Below the pieces are notes generated by a model. The model was given only the letters and a program-made list of their open reading frames with translations, was not told where the DNA came from and searched no databases. A stretch of 64,000 nt of DNA, taken from Fistularia commersonii (taxonomy: Eukaryota; Chordata; Actinopteri; Syngnathiformes; Fistulariidae). Location of the stretch: contig JBBMNZ010000027.1 in assembly GCA_037954325.1 (NCBI GenBank), forward strand, positions 7,818,501 through 7,882,500, read 5' to 3'. A program made the translations under genes and the position numbers. Shown in pieces: positions 12,704-26,500 of the stretch (position 1 is its first letter; every line of letters starts with the position of its first letter).

Positions 12704-14625
12704 GTGAGAATGGCTTTGGTGCTCTACTGTGCCAAAGGTGAATATTGTTTCTGATTTGATCAGCGGTTAATACAACAGTTAGAGCTCAGAGCTCAGAGCT
12801 CCTCTTCCACAATATCAGCTGATGCTGTCTCATCTTGAAAGAAAGGCCCTACTGAGTATGAAAATTTGTATTTTTTAATCTTCAATATACTCATTTTTTA
12901 GTGCTTTCCATTCCGTGACTTTTTGTTTTTACTCCATTTTAACCCAATCAAAACCATTGTTTTCCATTCTTGGTGGTAAGCATCAACTGGCATTCTTAAT
13001 TATTCAGATGACAGATTATTAGGACACAATCCCTCAGAAACTTGAAAATGTTACTTTTATGGTATTTTATTTGAGCACAAGTGATTTCACTGATCATTGC
13101 TATTCCCGCCTTGTTAGCATAAGTCATTTGTGCTTGTGATTTATTCACAGGTTCAGAGTTTCCTCCGAGGTTGGATTTGTCGTAGAAAGTGGAAAACTAT
13201 CATCCAGGACTACATCCGTTCACCACATGCAGAAAGCATGAGGAAGAGGAACCAGGTGGTGTTTAGCATGCTGGAAGCCGAGGCAGAATATGTTCAGCAG
13301 CTTCACATCCTGGTTAACAACTTCCTCCGGCCGCTCCGCATGGCAGCAAGCTCCAAGAAGCCGCCCATCACACATGATGATGTCAGCAGCATTTTCCTCA
13401 ACAGGTAGACACTGTGAGACTTATTGGTTTGGCCCTGGTTAAGACCCTGGATTGAAAGATTGAAAAACATGTTCTGTTGCTCTGTTTCATCAGTGAGACC
13501 ATCATGTTTCTTCACCAGATCTTCTATCAAGGCTTGAAGGCCAGGATAGCCAGCTGGCCGACGCTGGTGCTCGGTAAGAAAAAGGGGTGCAGTCTGTTTC
13601 GCTAAAACAATTACCATTTGGTGGTATTTAACCATGGAAAATGGTAATGCAAACACATGTCAGGCACTTCACATCAAACAAATCCAATAGAAAATAATTT
13701 ATGGAAGTATTACTTTTCAAGAAGTAAGAATTTTTCACCGAGATCAAAACACATGGCAACAAAAGTTTTGTGATAAAATGGTTAATTTGTATTTTTCTGT
13801 AATTATGAATTCAGAAAATTTATTTGGTGTCTGTCACTACTTTTTCATGTCTTTCCAGCCGACCTGTTTGATATCTTGCTACCTATGCTGAATATCTACC
13901 AGGAGTTTGTGCGGAACCACCAGTACAGCCTGCAGATCTTGGCCCACTGCAAACAGAACAGAGATTTTGACAAGCTTTTGAAGCAATATGAGGCAAAGCC
14001 CGACTGCGAAGAGCGGACGCTGGAGACTTTCCTCACTTATCCTATGTTTCAAGTATGATTTCAAATATATCACCTCTAAAATCCTTCAATTTATTTTAAT
14101 TTTAAAGATGGCTGTTTGGCCTTTGAAAATCATACTGCTGTGTGAGCTGCCTCTTTCCCCCTGTAAAATCTATATTTTAAATCATCTTGTTGTGCTTTCA
14201 CATTCTTAACTAGCAAAAGAAGAATTAAGCACTGACAAAGTTATTACAACTATCAGCGTAATGGAGTGAGCTGAAGTGACCATTTCATACTCAACTTATA
14301 GAGGACATCAGTCCTTACTTAAAAGACTCGAAAAATAGATAATTGAGCCTTGATTTACATTAATCCATGAATATATATCAGACGCAGAAACATGCAATAG
14401 AAAATGATGAACTGTCGAGCGGTATACAATTTAAAATGAATTCAATGTATGAGTCTCCCCATAAAAGTAAATGCAACTGATGTTTTCGAGGTATTTTAGG
14501 GAGAGTATATTCATACTTTTGATGCTGTTGATTGTTTTGATTTTTATTTGCTGCTCTTTCAAGACAGATTTAGAGGTTTCCATTGCCAGTGAGCTCATCA
14601 AATATTTCAAGTCTGTCTTTGCTCC

Positions 14626-14702
<77 letters not shown>

Positions 14703-17526
14703 CCTCTCTCTCTTGCACTCAGATCCCACGTTATATCCTGACCCTTCATGAGTTGCTGGCTCACACGCCTCATGAGCACGTGGAGAGAAATAGCTTGGAT
14801 TATGCCAAGTCAAAACTGGAGGAACTTTCAAGGTACATATCTTGCTAGAGCTTGTCTGGCATAGTCCCAGACAGAGGAGACATGCAATGTTTTATTTGAC
14901 TGCGTGTGTGTGTGTGTTTCACAGCAAATATGCTGTGAAAGTTAAATTTTTTAAACTCAAAATCCACACTTAAATAACTCATGATGTTGAGCAGATAATG
15001 ACTGAGTTCTGTCATCTATATTTCACCTTAATTCTTTAATCAAGTGAGAGGCAAGTGATCATCAATAATCTAAATGTCTTGTTCGTGCAAAAAGAATAGC
15101 CATGTACAGCTTTATTTCGTTGTATGAAGAAATCATAACATATAACAGATTGCAATCAAAATGCACACCCAGAGATATGTGTATGGATCATTAAATTTAA
15201 AAGAACTGATACTTGGAAAATGATCCCCAAGCTTTCCTGGATGACAAAGAATGTCTGCTAATATTGAATCATCGCAATAATATCTGTCATCACGTCAAAG
15301 TAGGAGTATATTAATTATTATAACACTGGAAATCATAGTTTATGATTTGCTTTGTCAAAATTGTTAAATTTTTAGAATAATGACAATGACACCAACTGAT
15401 GATACATATCAGTTTTCACAGCTGTGTGAGACTTGCAGCTATGTGGAACAAAAAACAGCCATTTAAGACTACTTATTTTCCATTCTGTCAAGGTTCGACA
15501 GGCGTGCACTTGGTGAGTGCAAGCCTGCTGCACTGTTGGGAGTGCACGGCTGGCCCCAGTTATAGGCAAAAGTGAGACCTTAAAAGCCGGAGCTTTGAGT
15601 CTCACTGGTTGCCGGCTCATTCTCAAATTTCCCTCTGTCTCCCGCGCCATCTCTCACCATTCCCTTCCTCCCGTCGGTATTAGCCAGCGCCTCTTGCCTG
15701 GCCACCAGTGACGCGACCGGGCTTTATCCCCATCGGCGTCTGCCTGTGCTTTCCCCCTGGTCTGTTTGTTCCTGGCCAGCGTTGCTTTGCCCGCCTTACC
15801 TCTCTACCTATTCTCCCCTCCAAGTAAACTTAGTTTCAACACCTATCTGTTAGTTGCAGAGTCTTGTGTCTGCGTGTGGTTCTGACCCCCAAACACATTC
15901 AGCAGAATCTAAGTGCACAAATAGTGCCAGTAATGAATGGGCCGGCATGGAGAAAAAAAAAGCATATTCACTAGATGCCATCGGTATTGTCTCAAAGTTT
16001 TCGTCTGTTTTTGTTACTCTACAGAATCATGCACGATGAGGTGAGTGAGACAGAGAACATCAGGAAGAACCTGGCCATAGAACGTATGATAGTAGAAGGT
16101 TGTGAAGTGCTGCTAGACACCAGCCAGACATTTGTCAGACAAGGTAAGTTTGTGCTCCAATGATTTAACAATAGTTTCAAAGGATTTAAAAAAAGAGATG
16201 GTTATTCAGGTTAAGGTTAAGAAAGGAGGTTATAACCATTATCACCAAAGTGGGGATCCACTTGTGTCTGTAGAGCTGTTTGAGATAGAGTGTAAAAAAA
16301 TTGATGGATAGACTAATTTCAAACATTTTAAAGAAAACAAAAAGGTCATTAAGGTTTGGTAAGGGGATTATTATCACAAGCACCATGGTGGCAACCTCAA
16401 AATCATAAATCTGTAGAACTGTAAGAGATACAGTAATGGACATTGGACGCACACCCACATTATCTTGGATAAGCTTCTCAACAGCTTGTCCCAAGCTTGT
16501 CCGGCTTTCACTTGTGGAGTTAGGTTTAGCTTCAGGGTTATGGTTCAGGCTGGAACTAGTGTCAGAGTTAGGGCTCTGGTAAATGTGGACTCTCCATTGG
16601 TGAAAGCACCTAGTTTGTGCTCCATCAATTAGATGGTGTAGCCTAGTTTTGAAAGATTTCACAAAAAAAGAAAAAATCATGGTCATTTGGGTTAATGTAA
16701 CACCATCTCAAGGTGGTTGTACTCATCATTGCCTGTCTCAAGAACCATATGAGATAACAGTGAAAAGCAGTGATAGTAATTGGACCTACTCTCACATTGT
16801 CTTGGGTCTTTCCAATGGCAATGCGCAACTTCTCCAACTTTTGGTTGGAAAGTTAGGATCAGTGTTAAGGTTACGGTTTGAGGCTGAGCTAGGGTTAGGG
16901 TCAGGGTTCTTGTAAATATGGGGTCTCCATTAGTACCAGCACCAAGTTTGTGCTCCTAACTACACGGTGTATACTAGTTTTGAAGGATTTCACAAAAAAA
17001 AGAAAAAAAATGGTCATTAGGGTTAATGTGGTGTAAGGGGCTTATAAGCGCCATCACAAGGCGATGATACTCAAAATCATCTACCTGAAGAACCATATAA
17101 GACCAAGTCATGGAAATTGGACTAACCCTCCACATTGTCTTGGATAGGCTTTCCAACAGCAACACTACTAATCTTGTCCAACTTTTGATTGGAAAGTTAG
17201 GATCAGTGTTAGGGTTAGGGTTTTGGCTGGAGCTGGGGTTAGGGTTAGGTAAATGGGCTCTGGTAAATGTGGGCTTTCCATGCCAGTACCAACTTTGTGC
17301 TCAATTCACTAAGTTGAGTGACACTAGTCTTTAAAAAATTGAAAAAAAAACAAACAAAAAACATGGTCATCAGTGTTGAATTTAGGGAGTTAAAACCTCA
17401 ATAACCAAAGTTAGGATTCTAAACAGTGTTTATCTCATTTGAGATAAGAGTTGTATGAAATTTTAAGAAAAAAAAAGCTTGTAATTTCCATTTTAATGTG
17501 CCAAATGTGCCCTGTGTGTGTGTGCG

Positions 17527-17558
<32 letters not shown>

Positions 17559-20500
17559 GGCATGTGCGTGTGATACTGATACTCCACAGGTTCTCTGATT
17601 CAAGTGCCAATGAGTGAGAAAGGGAAGATCACGAGAGGCCGACTGGGCTCTCTGTCTCTGAAAAAGGAAGGCGAGAGACAATGTTTTCTCTTCTCCAAAC
17701 ATCTCATCATCTGTGCTCGAGGCTCGGGTGGAAAACTTCACATCACCAAGGTACAGTAATATTTAATCAAGAGGAGTTTGAGCCCCTTAACAATGCCATA
17801 ATATAATGTACAAACTTTATAAGATGTATTGTACATCCTTTACAATCATTTAATGCAGCGCATAAAGCAGTGACATTAGCTGTGTATTGCATACAAGGCC
17901 TAACAAATGGTTCAACCTTATTTTGATTTTGGAAGACATTTTCTGTGTGTAATGATGGTAATCTTCAATCACATTTAAAGTAGTGCTATTTGTCAGATCC
18001 TCAAACGTATTTCTTGATTCGTATACTTAACAGTGCATATCAAAAGTTTTGACCCTGTGATGCTGCTATGAAACTGCAGCAACATTAACGAGTTCTTAAC
18101 TATTTTTCATCGCATTCTTTCAAAAGTGGTGACAAAAATATACAAGCCTGTCGGTTTGATTAATGCCTCATCGTTATCTTTCCGCTCTCTCACAGAATGG
18201 AGTGGTCTCTCTCATTGACTGCACACTGATGGAGGAGCCAGAGGGGACAGAGGATGAGTGTAAGTTACAAGGATTCCTGTATGTGTGAGGTATAATTTTA
18301 ATATTATATTTAATAAATCAATTACTCGCATAAATACTAGAATTCATAATTATTCTTATAGGGTTTACAATTAGGGTTTTGAATAAAGAAGCTACAGAAT
18401 AAAAAAAATTTTGAATGTCTTTCCTTTTTTTTATATATTCTCCTCCAAAGGATATTGAAGTATGTGATTTGTGTCTATTTTTCTGTATATGAACTGATTA
18501 ACTGCTAAAGTGAAAATTTGCATCGCAGCTAAAGGGGAGCGAAGTGGACAGGACACTGAGCATCTTGATTTCAAAGTGATGGTTGAGCCTAAGGATGGCC
18601 AGCCTTACACTGTCATCCTGGTGGCTTCATCCCGGCAAGAGAAGTCTGCATGGACAAGCGATATCAGTCAGGTATAGATTGAAATGCTCATATAAAGACC
18701 ACCACAAGACTGTTATCCACTCTGAGGGACACACTACATGTAAAACTACTGTAACTATGTTTTGGATCGCTGTAAGTTAAAATACAGAGTGCAGTATCAT
18801 GTGTTAGACATGCTTTATACAACGTTACTTTGGTTTCACATTTTATGGAGGCTTTGTCAAACTCTGTTTGAGATACATTTAGCACCAGAACCAAAGGTTT
18901 GTACTCTGAAATGGGAACACTTAACTGAAAAAGAACATCCTTGACTCATCTTGTTATCATTGCTTGGCATGTGAAGTGAATTTAGAGACAGAAAATAGTC
19001 ATCAAATGGAGCAGCAAAGATGCAAAACCCTGTGGTGTATGGATATTATTATGTATGGACATATAGCACCTAGTTTTTGGAGGTGAAAACTTGTTGCACT
19101 CTCAGTATTGTGAACTCATTAACCCATCTCATGATTTGTTTTGCTCACAGAGAGCCCTTTCTTTGTCTTTCAGTGCATCGACAACATCCGTTGCAATGGA
19201 CTGATGATGAATGTCTTTGAAGAAAACAGTAAAGTCAGCGTGCCACAGATGATTAAGTGAGCAGCAATGCACATACATAATACATGCACAGAGATTGGCT
19301 TGGTCAGTACATAAATACATGAAAAATGCATGAAGAGCCCATAAACCCAAATCACACATTTGTATGTTTGTACTTGCAACAAATCTTATTGGAATGAACC
19401 TTAATCACATTAAGTCAACTGTCGCTGACACAGATACCATGACGACGGACTCTGAACACCATGTTACATGTTGGTGACACTGTGAAAATTGCACGGTTGT
19501 GTCACATACACAATGCGACTGTCATTCAGAATAGTTTTTCATGGCGTTTCCGTAGGATGTGATTTTCTATACAACTGTTGCTAAAGCAGCAAAAGACTTT
19601 GGAATGGAAGGTGAGAAAGATAAATGCCATTTTAAAAATCTTTGTTTCACAATTTGGATACATGAGTCTGTCGCCATAACTAACTGATTTTTTTTCAATT
19701 TGTTTTAGAAACATTTTGTTACAACTAGCAGTACTCAATTTTTGAGTCATAACTCTTTTGACAGTATCACAAATCCCTAATTTCCAGGAGTGGATCTAAG
19801 GCCAAGAAATCTTAGTCACCAAAGTGCTAAAATTTGGTTTTACAAATTACCTAGTGAAATCTGAAATTTACAATGGGTATTATTAAGAAATCAATCAGTC
19901 TACCAAAATACAAACCAACTAACCAACCAACCAACCAACCAGCCGGCAAATCAAAAAAGTGAACACTTTGCTCAGGTTCAATTAGCATGTCCTCGCAGTT
20001 CACCAGCTGTCCATTCCCTGACTGTGCAGGAAAAAAAACGAAACTCTGTTTCCAACACTGGTTCCGTAACCAGGAGTAACACAACACAATTCCAGCCAAT
20101 TAGCAACAAGACCAATGTGCTCTGACCTCTGCCTCCTTCCTTTTTATGACAGCTTCTCCCCCTCTTCCACATCCTCACACACAAGGCTTGCAGCTACTCC
20201 ATGACAGTTACGAAAGATTAATAATACCATCTTTGTGTAAAAAAAATGTATACTCTAAAAATAATAGATATGTAACCCATATGATTTTATTTATTGTTCT
20301 TTTGTAATTCATACTAAACCATGTATAAGTTTCTGTTTATTATTTATACTGTAATCGAATAAGAATACTGTTACAGTGATACTGTCAATAAAACCAATAT
20401 TTGGCCAGTGCTGCTCTTTTAGTCAGCGACTCAAGACAACAAATATCCATAATTTCATCGGGGATGGAGCTGTGATGAGAGGACCCAGAGCCACAAACTT

Positions 20501-23500
20501 TACATTAAAATTCACATTTGTCAATTTATCAACATCTTACATTGCCAAATGTTGCAGGGCTGTTTTTTGTACCAAAAAAGGGGGGAAATATGACCAATAA
20601 TAAGTCTTTTCTGGACACCCTAATTTGATTTTCTCTCCATTGCAGGTCAGATACCAGCTTGTACTGCGATGATGTTGACATCCGCTTCAGCAAGATGATG
20701 AACTCTTGCAAGGTGCTGCAGATCCGCTATGCCAGCGTGGAGCGCTTGTTAGAGAGGCTGACCGACTTGCGCTTCCTCTCCATTGACTTTCTGAACACCT
20801 TTCTCCACTCATACCGTGTCTTCACCAGTGCTGACGTTGTTCTAGAGAAGCTCATCACAATCTATAAGAAGCCTATCAGTGCCATTCCTGCTCGGTGAGT
20901 AAACATAGTCTGTGCTTTCTAATTTCATTGGGTATTGTACGAGCTCAATTGTATGAATTTCTCATCTTTCCGGTTATAAATCTCAAACAGAAAGTTGCTG
21001 TTCTGGTATCAGCATTTCGGGTCAGTTCGCCTTTCTTTGTGTACCAGACACAACCAAAAGAAATTCATATTATCAAATTCCATCAATAATCATGTAATGA
21101 CTGAATATGTGGGGGGTAGTGTTGACAGTTCAGCATTCAGTGTTGAGTGTTTCTAGAATATAATCTTTTACTGATCATTTGTATATGTATTTATATAAAC
21201 ACCTTTGACAGCACTAATTTTGCGGCTTGTGACAGCTGAAAAACAGGGAAAAGGCTGAATGAAAAGGTGCATTTATTCCATTGCCTATATTTGTCTTTCC
21301 TTTCCCTTGGCCTTTCTGTCCAGCCTTTCGGGTTATCTTATCCTGTCTGTGTGAGACATGACCAGAAGATGACTAAAGGTCATGAGGAGTCCTGCCACTA
21401 ACCAACTGTGTCTTCTGCTCACCAGTTAATTGGGTCCCTGCTATGGCAGACAAAATAAAAATGACAGTCTATTATTTTGAACTTACTAAGACTAAACAGA
21501 CACACACACACACACACACACACAAAGATCAAATGATTGATAAGTGAGTGATATATTTTTTGCCATGCTAATTTACCCTCAAGTTACGTAATTTTTATTG
21601 CTACGTGTTTACTGACCCAAACTTGGTCTTTCAAAACTTAAGGTTATACATCTTCAACAAAGTATGATGATACAGATGTGTCTTATTTGGATACTCACTC
21701 ACCCTTCTTGACTTTTACATTTTTACATACATTTTCTATTGGTGGAGGTAACCTGTGACACATTTCATGCTGAGACACCTGCTTGTTTTCCCTTTAGTCG
21801 TTTTTAAGTTTTCACAATGTATGCTCAATTTCACATATGATTTATAAGCTTAAAAAAAATACTGAATATTTGTTGACTCATCTCTTTTATTTTTCATTTC
21901 CCAAGTCTGACCGTTCCTCTTTCCGCTGCCCTGTCACCATGGCAACTCTTTACTCTGCTGCAGGACCCCACCCTCTCCTCTCCTCTCCTCTCCTCTCCTC
22001 TCCTCTCCTCTCCTCTCCTCTCCTCTCCTCTCCTCTCCTCTCCTCTCCTCTCCTCTCCTCTCCTCTCCTCTCCTCTCCTCACCTCTCCTCTCCTCTCCTC
22101 TCCTCTCCTCTCCTCTCCTCTTCTACCTCCCTCTTGCTCTCTCTCCATCTCGCGTCATCTGCATTGACTCCACAGAATCAAATGTTGACGGTCGTGATTT
22201 GCACCCTCTTCTCATCCCTCAACCTCCTTCCTCCTACTTTAATAACTCCCCTTCTCTTTCCTCCACCCTATTTTACTCATGCTCTCACTTGACCCTTCTT
22301 TTTTTCCATGGCATTGTCAGTCTTCATTATTTCTTTCCCCCTCCTCTACCCTACCATGCATTTTCTTTATCATCACCTTTCACAGTTTTTTTTTTGTTGT
22401 TGTTTTTTTATTTGCATATTTGGGTTAGAAGACATAATATGGCTTCTGCCAGCCTAAAGCCTCAAAAGCCTCCACTGTGGTGGAATCCATATCCACATGT
22501 TTCTGACTCCATCCTCTAGCTTTCCCTTTACCTTACCTTTTTTCCCCTCTGCACCTCTCTCACTCTCCCTTTCTCTTTCTCTCTCTCTCTGCATCTCTTT
22601 GGGCTTCCCCTGGGCTGGTTGCTGTTGGCAGCACCCGTGTCTCTAACACTGTCACTCGACATGCTATTTATAGGCCTTCAGAGGGGGTGGCTCTCAGTGC
22701 AAGGAGGATGCTGTCTTAAACAATGTAGCTTAAGTAAAAGCGGAAGGTGCTCCCAAGGAGGCCTGTTGTTAAAACATTCCTCCACTCTTTATGTGTACAA
22801 GCACAAACGGTACCATGAAACAGCCCTTATCATCATTTTTGACCATTACCCCCCGAATTGTAGAATCAATCAGTTTATACGATTTTATACGGTTTTAACC
22901 TGAGATTTTAAACCATAGGCAACAAAAAAGTACAAAACAATAATTGTGTTCTCTCTCCTGCTTTCTCTCCCTTCTTTGCCCCTTCTTCTTAATTCTTTAC
23001 TTGCCAAAGTTCTTTGGAGCTTTTCTTTGCAAGCAGCCAGAACAACAAACTCCTCTATGGCGAGCCACCCACATCACCACGAGCCAGCCGCAAGTTCTCC
23101 TCCCCTCCTCCTCTCTCTATCACCAAAACATCCTCACCAAACCGCCGTCGCAAGCTTTCACTTAACATCCCCATTATCACGGGGGGCAAGGCCTTGGACC
23201 TGGCTGCACTTAGCTGTTCTCCAAATGGCTATGCAAGTATGCACTCCACCATGTCCCCCTTCAGTAAGACCACTCTTGATATCAACAAGCTATACGTATC
23301 CAGCACCATGGCCAGCAAAATCCCAGATGATGGAGAATCCAAAGGCGAAACCAAAGCTGATGAGTCTACTCTCAACAAGCAAGGTTAGAATGTTTGTCTA
23401 AGGGATTTTGTTCACCTCTAATGAGGCTAATCCATACTGCGGTAGCAGAAATCTAATGTCATAAAAGTACCTTTGATTAATTATCTCCGAATGTACAGAC

Positions 23501-26500
23501 ACTTTATCGTGTATTGTAGCCTGATTTCATTTAGAACCGCCTTGATTTTGAAGCAACTGTCTTTCCAGATCTGTCAATGAGAGAGGAATGTGATGAAGAC
23601 CCAAGTCAGAGTGATGAAGCAGAGGAAACGTCTCCTCCGAAGTCACCATCAACACCCAAGAATTTCAAGTCAAAAAACTCTGGGACAGGTCTGTCTGTGT
23701 GCTATTGTGCTATGATCCAGAATCACACTGTCTTCATTGTGTTGAATCACAAGCTTGTGTAGTTCAGACCCACCAGTTGAGAAAAATTCACAACTCTGCA
23801 AGAATGCTACGAAATTTGGCTACATCATGACAAGTGACAAGAATGTTACTTCACTAGATGAGATTTTCTGCACTATGTGACACCAAGTGCTTGCCGGTTT
23901 ACACCGAAACAAACTTTTTTATATCTGAAAACAAGATTATCAAAGTCCAAAAAAGGTCTTGACAAACACAGACTACAGCCTCCTGTACCACACAGAGAGG
24001 GAACATCCACCCCGTAGGTAGTCAGGCTCAATTAATCCCCAGTGTGTTCTCTTCCCACGGTGCTGGATACAAGGGAAGCCAGTGCCGCGTGTGAGTAGGT
24101 GGAAGGAAACCTTGTACCTTAGCAACGATGTGCGTGTTCTTCTATACCGCCCCCGGCTGAACGGAGGAAGGTAGGGAGGGACTGAAGGAGGGAGGTGGAG
24201 AGGCATTCACAGTGGAGAGTACATCGTCACTTGCACAAACTGCTGAGCTATGCTTGTTTAGCTCTCTGTTGCCCTCCAATGGTAATCAACATAAAAGACT
24301 TGAAAACATGTCTCAAAAGCAATCAAATAATCAAATGACCTTTTGATGCGGGTAGTATAATTTAGGATCATCCGAATGTTGCCTCTGTAATGTCATCAAC
24401 ACTGAACATGAGTGTGTATAACAACTGTGTTTTTTAGTCATGCATCAGAAAACAAACATAACTAAACGTCTATTTCTGTTGTTGTTCCTCCCTCTAGAGT
24501 TTTCACTGTTTTCCTTCAACAACAGCATGGTGGTGTCGTCATGCCGAGAGCTGGATAATAACCGCAGTGCCCTTTCTGCTGCCTCGGCATTTGCCATTGC
24601 CACTGCCGGTGCCAATGAGGGCACGCCAACCAAGGAAAAATTCCGCCGTATGTCCCTCGCCAGTGCAGGTCTGTCCAAACGCCACACGCAGTGAGATCAT
24701 TATTTTGAAAATATACTTCTATTTTGGTTTCACATTTCATTTCCTTGTATGTATTTTTTTCCCCCAAAATTTTTTAAACAGAAATGTGGAAAATTGCCAA
24801 TACATATTTGATTTTTAAATGACCCTGAATCCGGTTAAAGCTTTCCCAACAGATCAGAGGAATGGAGACAAAGAGTTTGTTATCAGGAGGGCTGCCACCA
24901 ACAGAGTCCTGAATGTGCTGCGTCACTGGGTATCCAAACACTCCCAGGTATGGATCTTCCTTTCTTTCTGTCTATCGCCCTTATTATCTACTTTCTGTCT
25001 ATCGTCCTTATTATCTACTTTCTGTCTTCTGTCACAATGATTCTGTTGTTGATCTGCAGGACTTTGAGCTCAACAAAGAGCTGAAGATGCGAGTAATTGG
25101 CTTTCTAGAGGAGGTGATGCATGACCCAGAGCTCCTGACACAGGAAAGAAAGGCAGCTGCCAACATTATCAGGTTAGACTCCTGGTAGTGTCACTGAAGT
25201 GTCACACAAAGTGAAATACGACAATCCCTTAGCTAGACTAACTTGTGGAGCATTTCCACACGACCATCGAGTGTTAACACAAAGAACTTCTGTCTACTCT
25301 CACACTTACAACTGATTCTGGACCAGTCAATTGAGCAAGTTTTATTCTGGATTCCAGCAAAAGCACATGATGTTATGCAATAATCTTGGTAATAATCTTG
25401 AATGTTTTGAGATCTTTGGATAATTAATAAGACTCTGAGAACTGGCATAAAGTTACAATTCCTTTTTTAAAATAGCAGGTGCGCTTTCATCCAGGCTTGT
25501 GTGACGAGGGGCTAAAAATCTAAATGTTCTGAATATCGTCGTGTGTCCGGGACATTTTTCAAACATTTTCCTGCTTTACTCCTCCCAGATCTTCTAACAG
25601 ATGGTGCAACAACCTAATTTTTTAAGTCTTATCACTGACAGACAGGACAATTGTGATCGTCTTCGTCCTTCAGTCTGAAAATAATTATTGCCTTCAGCAC
25701 TAGTAAAAACCAATCCCCCACAAGTAATTACTCAGAAAGAAAATCTATAGTTCAGACAGGATCCCTGTCTGTCGTACAGATTAGATAATCAGCAAAAATG
25801 TGATGAAAAGCCCAGAAAGTTTTTAATGACAAAGTAATGACGATTACCTGACAATTGTTAAAATAGTCCTTTTTCATCTTTGTACATGCAGAACATTAAC
25901 CCAGGAAGACCCAGGGGACAACCAGGTCACCCTGGAAGAAATTATGCAGATGGTGAGAGAAAGATAATGGATATGAGTAACCTCCTCTTGAATTACGGCA
26001 TGATTTTTGATTTGCTTGTAGTCATACCGTTCACTGTGTGTGCCTTTATTTCTATGTGCACCAGGCAATAGAGGATTGTAAAGCGGAGCCATTCGAGAGC
26101 CACTCGGCCCTGGAGATTGCCGAGCAACTCACACTGCTGGACCACTTGGTCTTCAAGGTCATCCCATATGAGTAAGTGCATGAATGTTTATATACACAGG
26201 CACACAAAAAGACTGAAATAAAATGAAAGGACTGAAATGAAAGGCCACATACACAACAAAAAAGACAGCCAACAATGTTTATCTAAAAAGGAATACATAT
26301 GTATGTTCTTTGCAGAGAGTTCTTTGGTCAAGGCTGGATGAAGAATGATAAGAATGAGAGAACTCCATACATTATGAAAACAACCAAGCATTTCAATGAT
26401 GTATGTATTATTGTGGCACTGAATATTGAAAAAATAAATGGGGAATTGATCATTGTTTAGTGGATAACTCACAATGGACGTTTGTTGATTAGATTAGTAA

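Larger units (their letters stand above)
20895..23009. other. rasgrf1 intron 14 (2.1 kb)
   Basis: This intron contains an (AC)n tract (21499-21524), a perfect RFX X-box match (21933-21946), a (TCCTC)n array (21972-22122), and a long C/T-rich stretch to about 22620. Open frames within it come from low-complexity sequence. No gene is seen. Confidence 0.7.

Noticed and set aside
19251..19262. Apparent stop codon (AAG TGA) at the end of rasgrf1 exon 13
   Set aside because: The donor is AA/gtgagc. After splicing to 20646 the codon is AAG followed by TCA, so the frame continues.
21837..22292. 151-codon plus-strand frame rich in Ser/Leu/Pro and its Arg/Glu-rich minus-strand shadow
   Set aside because: Both are products of the (TCCTC)n array and its C/T-rich flank inside rasgrf1 intron 14.
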